A model generated the notes under the pieces. It was not told the DNA's origin. It worked only from the letters and a program-made list of their open reading frames with translations, and did not search any database. This document shows, piece by piece, positions 56,651-64,000 of a DNA stretch of 64,000 nt. This stretch comes from JBMORL01 sp049322335 (GTDB lineage: Bacteria > Bacteroidota > Bacteroidia > Flavobacteriales_D > UBA2798), in the NCBI GenBank assembly GCA_049322335.1, contig JBMORL010000094.1, forward strand, positions 1 through 64,000, given 5' to 3'. Within the stretch, counting starts at the first letter, position 1. Each line of letters begins with the position of its first letter. The position numbers and the translations under genes were made by a program.

Positions 56651-58594
56651 ATGAGTGAAGTAAAAGAGTATTCAGCAGACAGTATACAGGTCCTTGAAGG
56701 ATTGGAAGCCGTAAGAAAACGTCCCGCTATGTATATTGGCGATGTAGGCGTAAAAGGATTGCACCATCTCGTGTATGAAGTAGTGGATAACTCCATTGAC
56801 GAAGCGCTGGCGGGTCATTGTACGCATATAGAAGTATTCATCAATGAAGATAATTCCGTTACCGTAAAAGATAACGGACGAGGGATTCCAGTCGACTTCC
56901 ATGAAAAAGAACAGCGTTCTGCCCTTGAGGTGGTAATGACCGTTCTTCATGCCGGTGGTAAATTTGACAAAGATTCCTACAAGGTTTCCGGTGGATTGCA
57001 CGGTGTTGGTGTTTCGTGTGTAAACGCACTTTCCACTATGCTTAAAGTAGAGGTTCACCGCAGTGGTAAAAAATACGAACAGGAATATTCCATTGGTAAA
57101 CCACTATATGATGTGCGTGAAATCGGCACCACCGATTATCGCGGAACCATTGTCACCTTTAAACCCGATGACAGTATTTTCTTTGTTCACGAATATAACT
57201 ATGATACCCTTGCTACGCGTTTGCGTGAACTGGCTTTCCTTAATCACGGTATTCACCTGCGCCTTACTGACAGGCGGACAAAAGACGTAAGTGGTAGCCC
57301 CGTTAGTGAAGAATTCTTTTCACAGGGCGGATTGAAGGAATTTGTTCGTTTCCTCGATATGAATCGTGAGCCTTTGATGGGCGATGTGATGTACCTGGAA
57401 GGAGAAAAAGCCGGTATTCCTGTTGAAGTAGCGATGATCTACAATACATCGTTCACCGAAAACATTCACTCCTACGTAAACAATATCAATACCCACGAAG
57501 GAGGAACGCACTTAGCCGGATTCAGAAGGGGATTGACGCGCACATTAAAAAAATATGCAGATGATTCGGGAATGCTCAAAAACCTGAAATTCGATATCAG
57601 TGGCGATGATTTCCGTGAAGGATTGACTGCCGTTATCTCTGTAAAAGTACAGGAGCCGCTTTTCGAAGGACAAACCAAAACAAAATTGGGTAACAACGAA
57701 GTAATGGGCGCAGTAGACCAGGCTGTGGGTGAAATGCTATCCAATTACCTCGAGGAAAACCCAAAAGATGCACGCCAGATCGTTACCAAAGTAATTCTCG
57801 CTGCCACTGCCCGTCATGCTGCACGAAAAGCGCGGGAGATGGTGCAACGTAAATCAGTTATGGGCGGAACATCTCTTCCCGGAAAACTGGCCGACTGTTC
57901 TGAACGCGATCCCGGAAAATGCGAATTGTTTTTGGTTGAGGGAGATTCTGCAGGCGGTACAGCCAAACAGGGCCGCGACCGCAGGTTCCAGGCGATTATG
58001 CCTTTGAGAGGTAAAATTCTCAATGTGGAAAAGGCAATGTATCACAAAATTTTTGAAAATGACGAGATAAAAAATATCTATACTGCATTGGGCGTAAGAG
58101 TGGGAACCGAAGAAGATTCCAAAGCGCTCAACCTCGAAAAACTGCGCTATCACAAAGTAGTGATCATGTGCGATGCTGACGTGGACGGAAGTCATATCGA
58201 AACGCTTATTCTTACTTTCTTTTTCCGGTATATGAAGGAATTAATAGAAAACGGATACGTTTATATTGCTACTCCACCTTTATATCTCGTAAAAAAAGGA
58301 GCCCAGCAACGTTATGCATGGAATGAACAACAACGCGATCAGCTGATAGAAGAAATGAAAGGGGCAGGAAAAGAAACAGGAGTAAATGTTCAGCGGTATA
58401 AGGGTCTCGGAGAAATGAACGCAGAACAATTATGGGAAACCACTATGAATCCTGAAAACAGAACACTCCGCCAGGTAACGATAGAAAATGCAGCCGAATG
58501 TGACCGTATTTTCTCCATGCTCATGGGTGATGATGTTCCTCCACGCAGAGAGTTCATTGAGAAGAATGCAAAATACGCGAAGATTGATGCGTAG
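56651..58594 (+). CDS. gyrB: DNA gyrase subunit B
   Basis: GyrB is the ATPase subunit of gyrase, which introduces negative supercoils. The 647-residue protein has the GHKL ATPase motifs EVVDNSIDEALAGHC, KDNGRGIPVD and GGLHGVGVSCVNALS, a transducer domain, and the TOPRIM domain with FLVEGDSAGGTAKQGRDRRF (catalytic Glu) and CDADVDGSHIETL (Asp pair). The C-terminal QRYKGLGEMNAEQLWETTMN follows directly, without the roughly 170-residue insertion of E. coli GyrB. QIVTKV and KAREMVQRKS support GyrB over ParE. It is monocistronic and ends 72 nt before a strong terminator. Confidence 0.97.
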   Translation: MSEVKEYSADSIQVLEGLEAVRKRPAMYIGDVGVKGLHHLVYEVVDNSIDEALAGHCTHIEVFINEDNSVTVKDNGRGIPVDFHEKEQRSALEVVMTVLHAGGKFDKDSYKVSGGLHGVGVSCVNALSTMLKVEVHRSGKKYEQEYSIGKPLYDVREIGTTDYRGTIVTFKPDDSIFFVHEYNYDTLATRLRELAFLNHGIHLRLTDRRTKDVSGSPVSEEFFSQGGLKEFVRFLDMNREPLMGDVMYLEGEKAGIPVEVAMIYNTSFTENIHSYVNNINTHEGGTHLAGFRRGLTRTLKKYADDSGMLKNLKFDISGDDFREGLTAVISVKVQEPLFEGQTKTKLGNNEVMGAVDQAVGEMLSNYLEENPKDARQIVTKVILAATARHAARKAREMVQRKSVMGGTSLPGKLADCSERDPGKCELFLVEGDSAGGTAKQGRDRRFQAIMPLRGKILNVEKAMYHKIFENDEIKNIYTALGVRVGTEEDSKALNLEKLRYHKVVIMCDADVDGSHIETLILTFFFRYMKELIENGYVYIATPPLYLVKKGAQQRYAWNEQQRDQLIEEMKGAGKETGVNVQRYKGLGEMNAEQLWETTMNPENRTLRQVTIENAAECDRIFSMLMGDDVPPRREFIEKNAKYAKIDA

Positions 58595-58666
58595 CATCGA
58601 TTTAATCGTTGCCCTCCACATTATATGTGGATGAAATGAAAAACGTAAAAACTCTTGATTAAAGTA

Positions 58667-58699
58667 AAAAAATCCCGGTGAATTTTACCGGGATTTTTT
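58667..58699. terminator. Bidirectional terminator between gyrB and the T9SS gene
   Basis: A perfect 13-bp stem (58667-58679 with 58687-58699), core TCCCGGT/ACCGGGA with A and T runs outside, lies between convergent genes. It can terminate both transcripts. Confidence 0.92.
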
Positions 58700-58713
58700 A
58701 ATGTTTCAAATAA

Positions 58714-59946
58714 TTACTTAATGATTTTTCCGGAGGAAAATCCATTCTCTGTTATAATTCTGTAAAAATATATACCGGGTTTGGTCAAAACCTTTCCGAT
58801 ATTTATTCTGTTGATGTTCGCGTAGTTGTCTGAAACAAGGAGTTTGCCCATATTATCATACAATTCAAAAATTATTTTATCCTGCTGTTCAAATTCAATA
58901 ACCGTATTCTCCGTTACAGGAATGGGAAATACGTTTGGTAATAATGAATAAGAATTATTTTCCGGAATACCCACTCCGGGATTACTCAATGTAAAGCGAA
59001 TAATGTTTTTTGACGGCCCGGATGGATTATTGCCTGAATAATTGGTATACAAATAAATATCTCCGTTGGGCATTGTTATTCCGCCCACATCTCCGATTCG
59101 TTTGGTGTTATTGATCAGCATTGGTGTTCCTGAAGAATCCACAAAACTTACACTATCCGTTGTTACCGGCCAGATCAACCCATCTGCAGATGTTGCTTTT
59201 ATCATTTTTCTAGCAAGGTCCATTGCGTATAATTGATAGGTTGAGTTCTTTTTAATTACAATCGGATCGTGATGATCCTGATAGAGAAAAGTATAATTTC
59301 CCCAGGTAAGTCCGTCAGCAGAAGTGCCATGAATTAAACTGCTCGGAGAAATCAGTGTGGAAGTATCCGGATTGGCTGAAAAAATTCCAGCATAAGTTCC
59401 GTTGGAAAGTTTATAATAGGAGCCATGTCCTACAAGATAAAATGGAGAACTCATTTGATATGGTTTGATATCAATCCGTATTCCTTCCTGTGAAAAATTA
59501 ATTCCATTGGAAGAGGTAGCGCTTCTTACATGGTATTGAGGAGTTCCCCCATTTGGAAATTTTTGTGTACACCGGTAATACATCCTGTATTGTCCGGGGG
59601 ATGTTTCTACAATGCTGGGCCCACCGATTATATAGTTCCTTGCGTTGGTATCTGATGATCCGCAAAAAACCGTATCCACTACAATCCAGTTGATGGCATC
59701 AGTTGATGTAGCATAGCTGATACAATGTTTTTGACCAAAATTATATTGAGTATTCATATACATTATATAGTTACCTGTTGGCATTCTGATTGCTTCAGCC
59801 ATTGTAGGAATGGAGCCTGAAGTACCGCCCGGAAAACCGGAAACATTAGATCCCACGCTATAATCTTCGTGAGTCCATATTTCTGTTTGTGAAAACAGAT
59901 GATAATTAAAAAATAAGCTGAATATGAGTAGTAATTTTGATTTCAT
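58714..59946 (-). CDS. Secreted beta-propeller-like protein with T9SS type A C-terminal domain
   Basis: The 410-residue protein has a signal peptide (MKSKLLLIFSLFFNYHLFSQ). About 300 residues of repeated blades follow, each with a Y-x-x-Y-x-S-T/S-S-x-D-G-I/L-x-W motif (ISYATSTDAINW, VRSATSSNGINF, IHGTSADGLTW, IKATSADGLIW). This pattern suggests a five-bladed glycoside-hydrolase or sialidase-type propeller. The C-terminus (SLLPNVFPIPVTENTVIEFE ... IFELYDNMGKLL ... GIYFYRIITENGFSSGKIIK) is a type A T9SS sorting domain, so the protein is exported and usually cleaved and anchored by the PorU system. Catalytic residues cannot be assigned; it may be non-enzymatic. Confidence 0.87.
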   Translation of the reverse strand: MKSKLLLIFSLFFNYHLFSQTEIWTHEDYSVGSNVSGFPGGTSGSIPTMAEAIRMPTGNYIMYMNTQYNFGQKHCISYATSTDAINWIVVDTVFCGSSDTNARNYIIGGPSIVETSPGQYRMYYRCTQKFPNGGTPQYHVRSATSSNGINFSQEGIRIDIKPYQMSSPFYLVGHGSYYKLSNGTYAGIFSANPDTSTLISPSSLIHGTSADGLTWGNYTFLYQDHHDPIVIKKNSTYQLYAMDLARKMIKATSADGLIWPVTTDSVSFVDSSGTPMLINNTKRIGDVGGITMPNGDIYLYTNYSGNNPSGPSKNIIRFTLSNPGVGIPENNSYSLLPNVFPIPVTENTVIEFEQQDKIIFELYDNMGKLLVSDNYANINRINIGKVLTKPGIYFYRIITENGFSSGKIIK

Positions 59947-60065
59947 AGCAGTATTTTGTTTGATTAATTAGTATTTCTTTTTATTTACTTTTCATTTATT
60001 GTTTACCCGATTTGAAAAATTGAATATAAATATATGTATTTAATAAATGCCCGGTGAGATAAATA

Positions 60066-60416
60066 TTATCTTCCATACCTGGGCTGATACAACTGCAGAT
60101 AAAAATTACCGGGCACTTTAAAATAAATTACCAATCCGTATCCGTGATCTTCAATTTTTCCTCTGAATTTCACTCCTTTTTTCTTCAGTTGCTTTACTGT
60201 TTTTTCGATATCATCGCAATAAAAAGAAATATCGTGTGTTCCTGAGGGAGCTTCTTTTTTACCTGCCGGGTGAACGCCCATATCGGCTTCCGGTAAATCA
60301 AATATAAGCCAGCCGTGTCCGATATCGGTAGCTTTGAATCCCAGTTTTTCTTTCAGAAATTTTCTCAGTTCCGCAGCTTTTGAACTGTAAAACATGGTGT
60401 GGACGCCTTTGATCAT
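60066..60416 (-). CDS. VOC-family (glyoxalase/bleomycin-resistance fold) protein
   Basis: The 116-residue protein is a single vicinal oxygen chelate module pair: IKGVHTMFYSSKAAELRKFL, KLGFKATDIGHGWLIFDLPE, GTHDISFYCDDIEKTVKQLK and a C-terminal YFKVPGNFYLQLYQP. I use the ATG at 60416 (MIKGVHTMFYSS); a start 16 codons earlier would add residues foreign to the family. Metal ligands are plausible (His in VHTM, Gln near the C-terminus) but not certain. Substrate unknown. Confidence 0.85.
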   Translation of the reverse strand: MIKGVHTMFYSSKAAELRKFLKEKLGFKATDIGHGWLIFDLPEADMGVHPAGKKEAPSGTHDISFYCDDIEKTVKQLKKKGVKFRGKIEDHGYGLVIYFKVPGNFYLQLYQPRYGR

Positions 60417-60489
60417 AGTGATAATTTTGTAAGTGGAAAGTAATAAAAAACCAAGGCAATACAAAATGGGATTTTGTTTTTATTATACC

Positions 60490-60624
60490 GCCCTGCAACG
60501 CGGATTGCCGCGGTCGCTACGCTTCCTCGCAATGACAGCGCACAACTTAGTATAGCAACAATAGGTTGTGCGTTGTCATTGCGAACCCATGTAATCATGG
60601 GTGAAGCAATCCGCGTTGCAGGGC
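60490..60624. repeat. 135-bp dispersed palindromic repeat (CGGATTGC/CGCAATGAC type)
   Basis: Arms of about 57-60 bp (60490-60546 and 60565-60624) are inverted copies: both begin GCCCTGCAACGCGGATTGC, continue differently for about 20 bases, and return to TCGCAATGACA-CGCACAAC. The inner part of the right arm has its own hairpin (ACCCATGTAATCATGGGT). The element lies between two minus-strand genes, ending 6 nt before the GNAT stop codon. From memory, repeats with GGATTGC...CGCAATGAC occur widely in bacterial genomes and give rise to spurious protein calls. Confidence 0.85.
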
Positions 60625-60629
60625 AGGCT

Positions 60630-61154
60630 TTACGACCCCCAATCCCTCTTTTCAATCCTGTAAATAAAATTCAGCTTCTCTTCCTCTCCGAAATACGCTA
60701 TTTCCTGCTCTGAGATTTTCACAGCGCCTAATTTCTCAATGGCTTTTTGAGAACGGATGTTAACAGCTCCAATATGAAAGATCACATTCTCCACATACTG
60801 AAAAGCATGATCCAGCATCAGTTTTTTCAATGCCGGATTGTATTTTCCTCCCCAGAATTTTCTCCCGAAAAATGTGTAGCCAATGGAAACCTCACTTTTT
60901 TCACTGCTGAAATCATAAAAACGCGAACTTCCGGCCACTTCACCGGTCTTAGTATCCATAACCAAAAATGCACCACCCGATTCCATGGCTCCCCTGAAAA
61001 AAACTTCAAATACTTCACGCTGGTAACGGTTTTTATTGGGATGCTGCTCCCATACCAAAGGATCACTGGCTACTGCATATAGTTTTTCAAAATCCTCTTC
61101 TTTTAAAGGAGTGGCGGTTATGATTTCTGTTTTTAGAAGAGGCTGGAGATTCAT
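60630..61154 (-). CDS. GNAT-family N-acetyltransferase (RimJ/RimL-like)
   Basis: The 174-residue protein has the RimJ/RimL-type pattern. It starts LKTEIITATPLKEEDFEKLY, continues with FLVMDTKTGEVAGSSRFYDF and VSIGYTFFGRKFWGGKYNPA (AcCoA-binding beta-bulge region), and ends the core with GAVNIRSQKAIEKLGAVKIS, whose N-x-x-S-Q-K-A-I-E-K-L-G motif is diagnostic. It probably acetylates a small molecule or protein N-terminus. Its ATG abuts the stop of the upstream gene, suggesting a joint transcript. Confidence 0.9.
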   Translation of the reverse strand: MNLQPLLKTEIITATPLKEEDFEKLYAVASDPLVWEQHPNKNRYQREVFEVFFRGAMESGGAFLVMDTKTGEVAGSSRFYDFSSEKSEVSIGYTFFGRKFWGGKYNPALKKLMLDHAFQYVENVIFHIGAVNIRSQKAIEKLGAVKISEQEIAYFGEEEKLNFIYRIEKRDWGS

Positions 61155-62246
61155 TTAATCTTTTTTATAAAAATATTCGTATTTGGTGATGGAATCATGT
61201 TTTTTCTCGTTATTAATTCGTTTTACAGATTTTATCCTGTTCTTTTCATCATATTCGTAATATATAATAGTATCCGGATTACGCAGGGTGTCTTTATTTT
61301 CGGTATAAGGAGTATTATAATAAATTGTACTTATTGAGTCACGCCCTTTTATGTCACATTCATTGAATTCTAAAGTTGAATATTTTATAGTTTTACCATT
61401 AAAATTTTCAGTGAGAGTTATATATTGAATTAAACATTTGTTTGTATCATCGTACTTGTTATAAGAAATTCTTTTAAAACTAATTTTTTTTCTACGGTTT
61501 ATTTTATGTATTTCTGTTTCCTTTTCAATTTCACCAGCATTATTTCTATTATACATGAGTTTATTAAAATCGTACTTAGATTTCCTTACACATTCGACTA
61601 ATTGATTTTTATTATTGTATTTGTATTTTATTTTTCGATTGTATTTAGGTAAGTTATAATTCCAACCATGAGCATTTAAATTATCATGTTTTTGCTCTTT
61701 TTTTATTTTTGGATATCCTGTATTTATTTTGACAAATAAAACATTTCCTTTCCTATTGTACTTATAATTCGCAATTGAAAACTGGTTATTAGAAGAATCT
61801 GAGCTTTCCCATGAAAGAAGTTTTGCCGTTTTCTTTCTATTATATTCATCATACTCGTATTTCCAATGCCATTTTGATAAGGAACTATCAGAATAATAAT
61901 TTTTCATTTCAAAAATTATATCCCCATATTTATTATATTGCGTTATGGTTTTTGATTCTATCCGTCCGGTATCGGTGGTTGTTCCATAATAATATCGATA
62001 CTTATAATAAGTTTCTTGAGTATGTATTTGTCCCGAATCGTTATAATAATAATTTTCTTTATAAGATATGATCCATTTTGCAGAGTCTTTTAAATCAGAA
62101 GATTTTTCCCATTTTTCCACAACAATTTTTATACAATTCAGACTGTCATTTAATTCTCTGTTTAAAATATGAGTATTGGAATCATAAATTTGACTAAAGC
62201 CAAATTCATAAATTAAGACAGATATAATGCAAACTGTAAATTTCAT
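61155..62246 (-). CDS. Exported YD-repeat-like protein, AT-rich
   Basis: The 363-residue protein has a signal peptide (MKFTVCIISVLIYEFGFS-Q). About ten short Tyr/Asp/Lys-rich units follow, such as TQYNKYGDIIFEMKNY, YEYDEYNRKKTAKLLSWES, NYKYNRKGNVLFVKI, KYKYNNKNQLVECVRKS and YYEYDEKNRIKSVKRINNEK, resembling RHS/YD repeats. There is no sorting domain or toxin domain. The gene is much richer in A/T than its neighbours by eye, with many Asn and Lys codons ending in A or T, which may point to recent transfer or relaxed selection. It ends directly before the GNAT start. Function unknown. Confidence 0.72.
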   Translation of the reverse strand: MKFTVCIISVLIYEFGFSQIYDSNTHILNRELNDSLNCIKIVVEKWEKSSDLKDSAKWIISYKENYYYNDSGQIHTQETYYKYRYYYGTTTDTGRIESKTITQYNKYGDIIFEMKNYYSDSSLSKWHWKYEYDEYNRKKTAKLLSWESSDSSNNQFSIANYKYNRKGNVLFVKINTGYPKIKKEQKHDNLNAHGWNYNLPKYNRKIKYKYNNKNQLVECVRKSKYDFNKLMYNRNNAGEIEKETEIHKINRRKKISFKRISYNKYDDTNKCLIQYITLTENFNGKTIKYSTLEFNECDIKGRDSISTIYYNTPYTENKDTLRNPDTIIYYEYDEKNRIKSVKRINNEKKHDSITKYEYFYKKD

Positions 62247-62274
62247 TTAGAAATAAATTAATCAAAGTCCTACC

Positions 62275-62306
62275 AAAAAAAAGGACCAGCTTTCACTGAT
62301 CCTTTT
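62275..62306 (-). terminator. Terminator of the PorE-like gene
   Basis: On the minus strand AAAAGGATCAG and CTGGTCCTTTT pair over 11 bp with one U:G, and eight T residues follow (62282-62275). It lies 18 nt beyond the stop codon of the OmpA-family gene. Confidence 0.85.
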
Positions 62307-62323
62307 CATTCGTTTAGTATTTC

Positions 62324-64000
62324 TTACTTAAAATCCTGTTTCAACACCTCAAAAGCGGTTCTTCTGTTACGCTGGTGAGCAGCTTCGCGTTCGGCTTCTG
62401 TGGGGAGTGAATTGATGTAAACTTCTGTAAGTTTAATTACATTTCCTTTATCATCTTTCACCGGTTTTTTATCTTCTCCCAGTTTAGGAGCAGGTTCTGT
62501 TTCACCATATCCCTGTGGTATCAAACGCTCAGGTTTAATTCCTTTCGAAATAAGATAATCCACACACGATTTGGCGCGAGCCTGCGAAAGTCGCATGTTA
62601 TAGGCATCGGCACCGCGCGCATCTGTATGCGATTTGATCTTCACCACCAGGTTATCGTTCAGTGTTAAGAAATCATACAACTGGTCGAGAATTTCCTTCG
62701 ATTTGGGCCGCAGGTTCGGAGAATCAAAGTCGTACTCAATACCGGGAATCTCAATCTCTTCCCCTTCTGGCGGAATGGGACGGAGATAAAAATCCTGTTC
62801 GAGGTCGGCCGATTCGGTTAATCCTAACGTTTTGGCTGTTGCAGCATCGGCAAAAAATTTGGTTTTCTTCGCTTTCATAAATATTTCCATCTCCGGCTGC
62901 AATTCCTGGAAATAATATCCTTTATCATCTGTGGTGAGGAAAATAGGCTCCCAAACACCATTCACGTCTTTTAATTCCACCAATGCATTGGGAATTACTT
63001 CATCGGTCTCCGCATTGTAAACATAACCGCTGATGGTAAATTTCAGTTCGGGTTTGGTAAAAGAATAAACTTTATCACAATTGGCGCGGATGTCATTTAC
63101 AGAATCACAATCGGAACATTGTCCCCGGTCGGAAGTAAAAAATCCGTTTTTCTGTTCGCGGTCAAGGATATAATAGGTTTCATCCTTACTTGTATTTACC
63201 GGTCCGCCAATATTAATCGGGTTAGACCAGAAATCTTCGTCTTCGTTATACTGGGTTTTAAACACATCCATTCCTCCGAACCCCCGGTGGCCGGTAGAGC
63301 TGAAGAACAGCGTGCTGGATTGTAAATGATAAAAAGGAGAAACTTCATCTTCGGGTGTGTTCACTGCCGGGCCAAGATTTACAGGTGCACCAATCATTCC
63401 GTCAGCATCAATGGGACAATACCAGATGTCCATTCCACCTTGTCCGCCCGGGCGGTTGGAAGAGAAAAACAATTTTGTTTCATCCAGGTTCAGCATCGGC
63501 TGCATGGTTTTGTAACCCTCGAGGTTGAAGTCGAGTTTCATCGGTTCCATCCAGCGGGTATTAAAACGCTTACTAACGTAGATGGCGCAATCGTTTTTGT
63601 TGGTTCCCGACCAGCGCGTAAAATAAATGGTCTGCCGGTCAACCGACATAATGCAGGCGCCTTCGTTCATCGGTGAATTAACCGGTGTTGCAAATTGCGT
63701 AGGCTTGTCATAGGAACCCATGGAGAAAGTGGAGACATAAAGATCGGTAGTATAATAATCAATTTCTTTTTTCGCATCATTCACTTTGTTTCCTTTTCGT
63801 GCGGAACCAAATATTACCGATTCATCTGTAAAATAATGTACGCCAAAAGCTGAAGTCCCCCGGTTAAAAGTGGAATCCATTAATTCAACTTTTACCGACT
63901 CATTTACATTCTCCGGATTTTTTGCAAAGGCGCAGCTCACCATTTTGGTTTCAGCCATTTTTTTCATCTGCTCATCGGTGGTCGTGTTCATGAAATCTTC
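62324..64000 (-). CDS. PorE-like OmpA-family T9SS protein (5' partial)
   Basis: The frame is open to the right edge, so the N-terminus is missing. In order the visible 558 residues show a PD40/WD40-type beta-propeller (SAFGVHYFTDESVIFGSARK, LNLDETKLFFSSNRPGGQGG, MDIWYCPID, FSSTGHRGFGGMDVF) and then a carboxypeptidase-regulatory domain (TISGYVYNAETDEVIPNALV, TDDKGYYFQEL). A C-terminal OmpA-like peptidoglycan-binding domain follows (IEYDFDSPNLRPKSKEILDQ, IKSHTDARGADAYNMRLSQA, with the Asp and Arg that hold diaminopimelate). This order, with TPRs expected upstream, is that of PorE, which tethers the type IX secretion apparatus to peptidoglycan. A related OmpA protein outside T9SS is possible. 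Confidence 0.85.
   Translation of the reverse strand, partial: EDFMNTTTDEQMKKMAETKMVSCAFAKNPENVNESVKVELMDSTFNRGTSAFGVHYFTDESVIFGSARKGNKVNDAKKEIDYYTTDLYVSTFSMGSYDKPTQFATPVNSPMNEGACIMSVDRQTIYFTRWSGTNKNDCAIYVSKRFNTRWMEPMKLDFNLEGYKTMQPMLNLDETKLFFSSNRPGGQGGMDIWYCPIDADGMIGAPVNLGPAVNTPEDEVSPFYHLQSSTLFFSSTGHRGFGGMDVFKTQYNEDEDFWSNPINIGGPVNTSKDETYYILDREQKNGFFTSDRGQCSDCDSVNDIRANCDKVYSFTKPELKFTISGYVYNAETDEVIPNALVELKDVNGVWEPIFLTTDDKGYYFQELQPEMEIFMKAKKTKFFADAATAKTLGLTESADLEQDFYLRPIPPEGEEIEIPGIEYDFDSPNLRPKSKEILDQLYDFLTLNDNLVVKIKSHTDARGADAYNMRLSQARAKSCVDYLISKGIKPERLIPQGYGETEPAPKLGEDKKPVKDDKGNVIKLTEVYINSLPTEAEREAAHQRNRRTAFEVLKQDFK

Noticed and set aside
60417..60464. Upstream 16-codon extension of the VOC gene
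   Set aside because: The added residues are hydrophobic and not part of the VOC fold; the ATG at 60416 fits the family.
60413..60713. Open frames on both strands across the 135-bp repeat
   Set aside because: Translations such as ALSLRGSVATAAIRVAG come from the repeat itself and are a known kind of spurious protein call.

Overview
The window is chromosomal DNA of a member of the Bacteroidota, probably near Flavobacteriales or a related marine/environmental lineage. The evidence is three type IX secretion system (T9SS) sorting domains (two type B, one type A), a PorP/SprF-family protein, a PorE-like OmpA protein, TAnnTTTG-type promoters, A-rich ribosome entry regions mostly without Shine-Dalgarno sequences, and zinc-free forms of L36 and S14. 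No phage, transposase gene, CRISPR array or rRNA gene was seen.

Layout. 1-3.1 kb: the end of a secreted adhesin-like protein and a WG-repeat protein. 3.3-3.8 kb: a minus-strand tRNA-Gly/tRNA-Leu operon whose leader carries a broken tRNA-Gly head interrupted by a 60-bp double palindrome. 3.8-10.8 kb: mutS, a SpoU/TrmH-type methyltransferase, a small secreted AFPD-repeat protein that resembles the 7(1) septoil-knot family, a SAM methyltransferase and a PcrA/UvrD helicase. 10.9-20.2 kb: an accessory block with a polytopic TPR glycosyltransferase-like protein coupled to a ketoacyl synthase III. Facing it is a tightly packed six-gene operon (acyl carrier protein, ketoacyl synthase III, SDR reductase, polyprenyl-type GT2, GNAT, Asp/Asn beta-hydroxylase-like dioxygenase), preceded by a sulfotransferase. 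I read the operon as a pathway that builds a short, possibly hydroxylated acyl group and places it on a surface glycan or lipid.

20.5-37.5 kb: the str/S10/spc/alpha ribosomal superoperon from rpsL to rplQ, including fusA, secY, infA and rpoA, with neither map nor adk between secY and infA; it ends at a strong terminator. 37.6-46 kb: a CotH/lamin-tail T9SS substrate paired with a SprF-like protein, a membrane protein, a TPR protein and an AddB-like nuclease. 46.2-50 kb: an orphan OmpR-type regulator divergent from a HigB/HigA toxin-antitoxin pair around a perfect 17-bp inverted repeat, then a GT2 and FtsE. 50.1-55 kb: a 1053-residue TPR protein overlapping an outer-membrane barrel gene. 55-64 kb: gyrB, a T9SS type A secreted protein, small enzymes, an AT-rich YD-repeat-like gene and the PorE-like protein that runs off the right edge.

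Three non-coding themes stand out. First, two copies of a nested palindromic element (about 180 and 227 bp) lie between convergent genes, and a different 135-bp palindromic repeat lies near 60.5 kb. Second, several genes have a -7 box ending exactly 4 nt before the ATG, which predicts leaderless mRNAs. Third, short CCTCTCC-type palindromes are dispersed through the window. All calls rest on reading the sequence; no database search or structure prediction was run.
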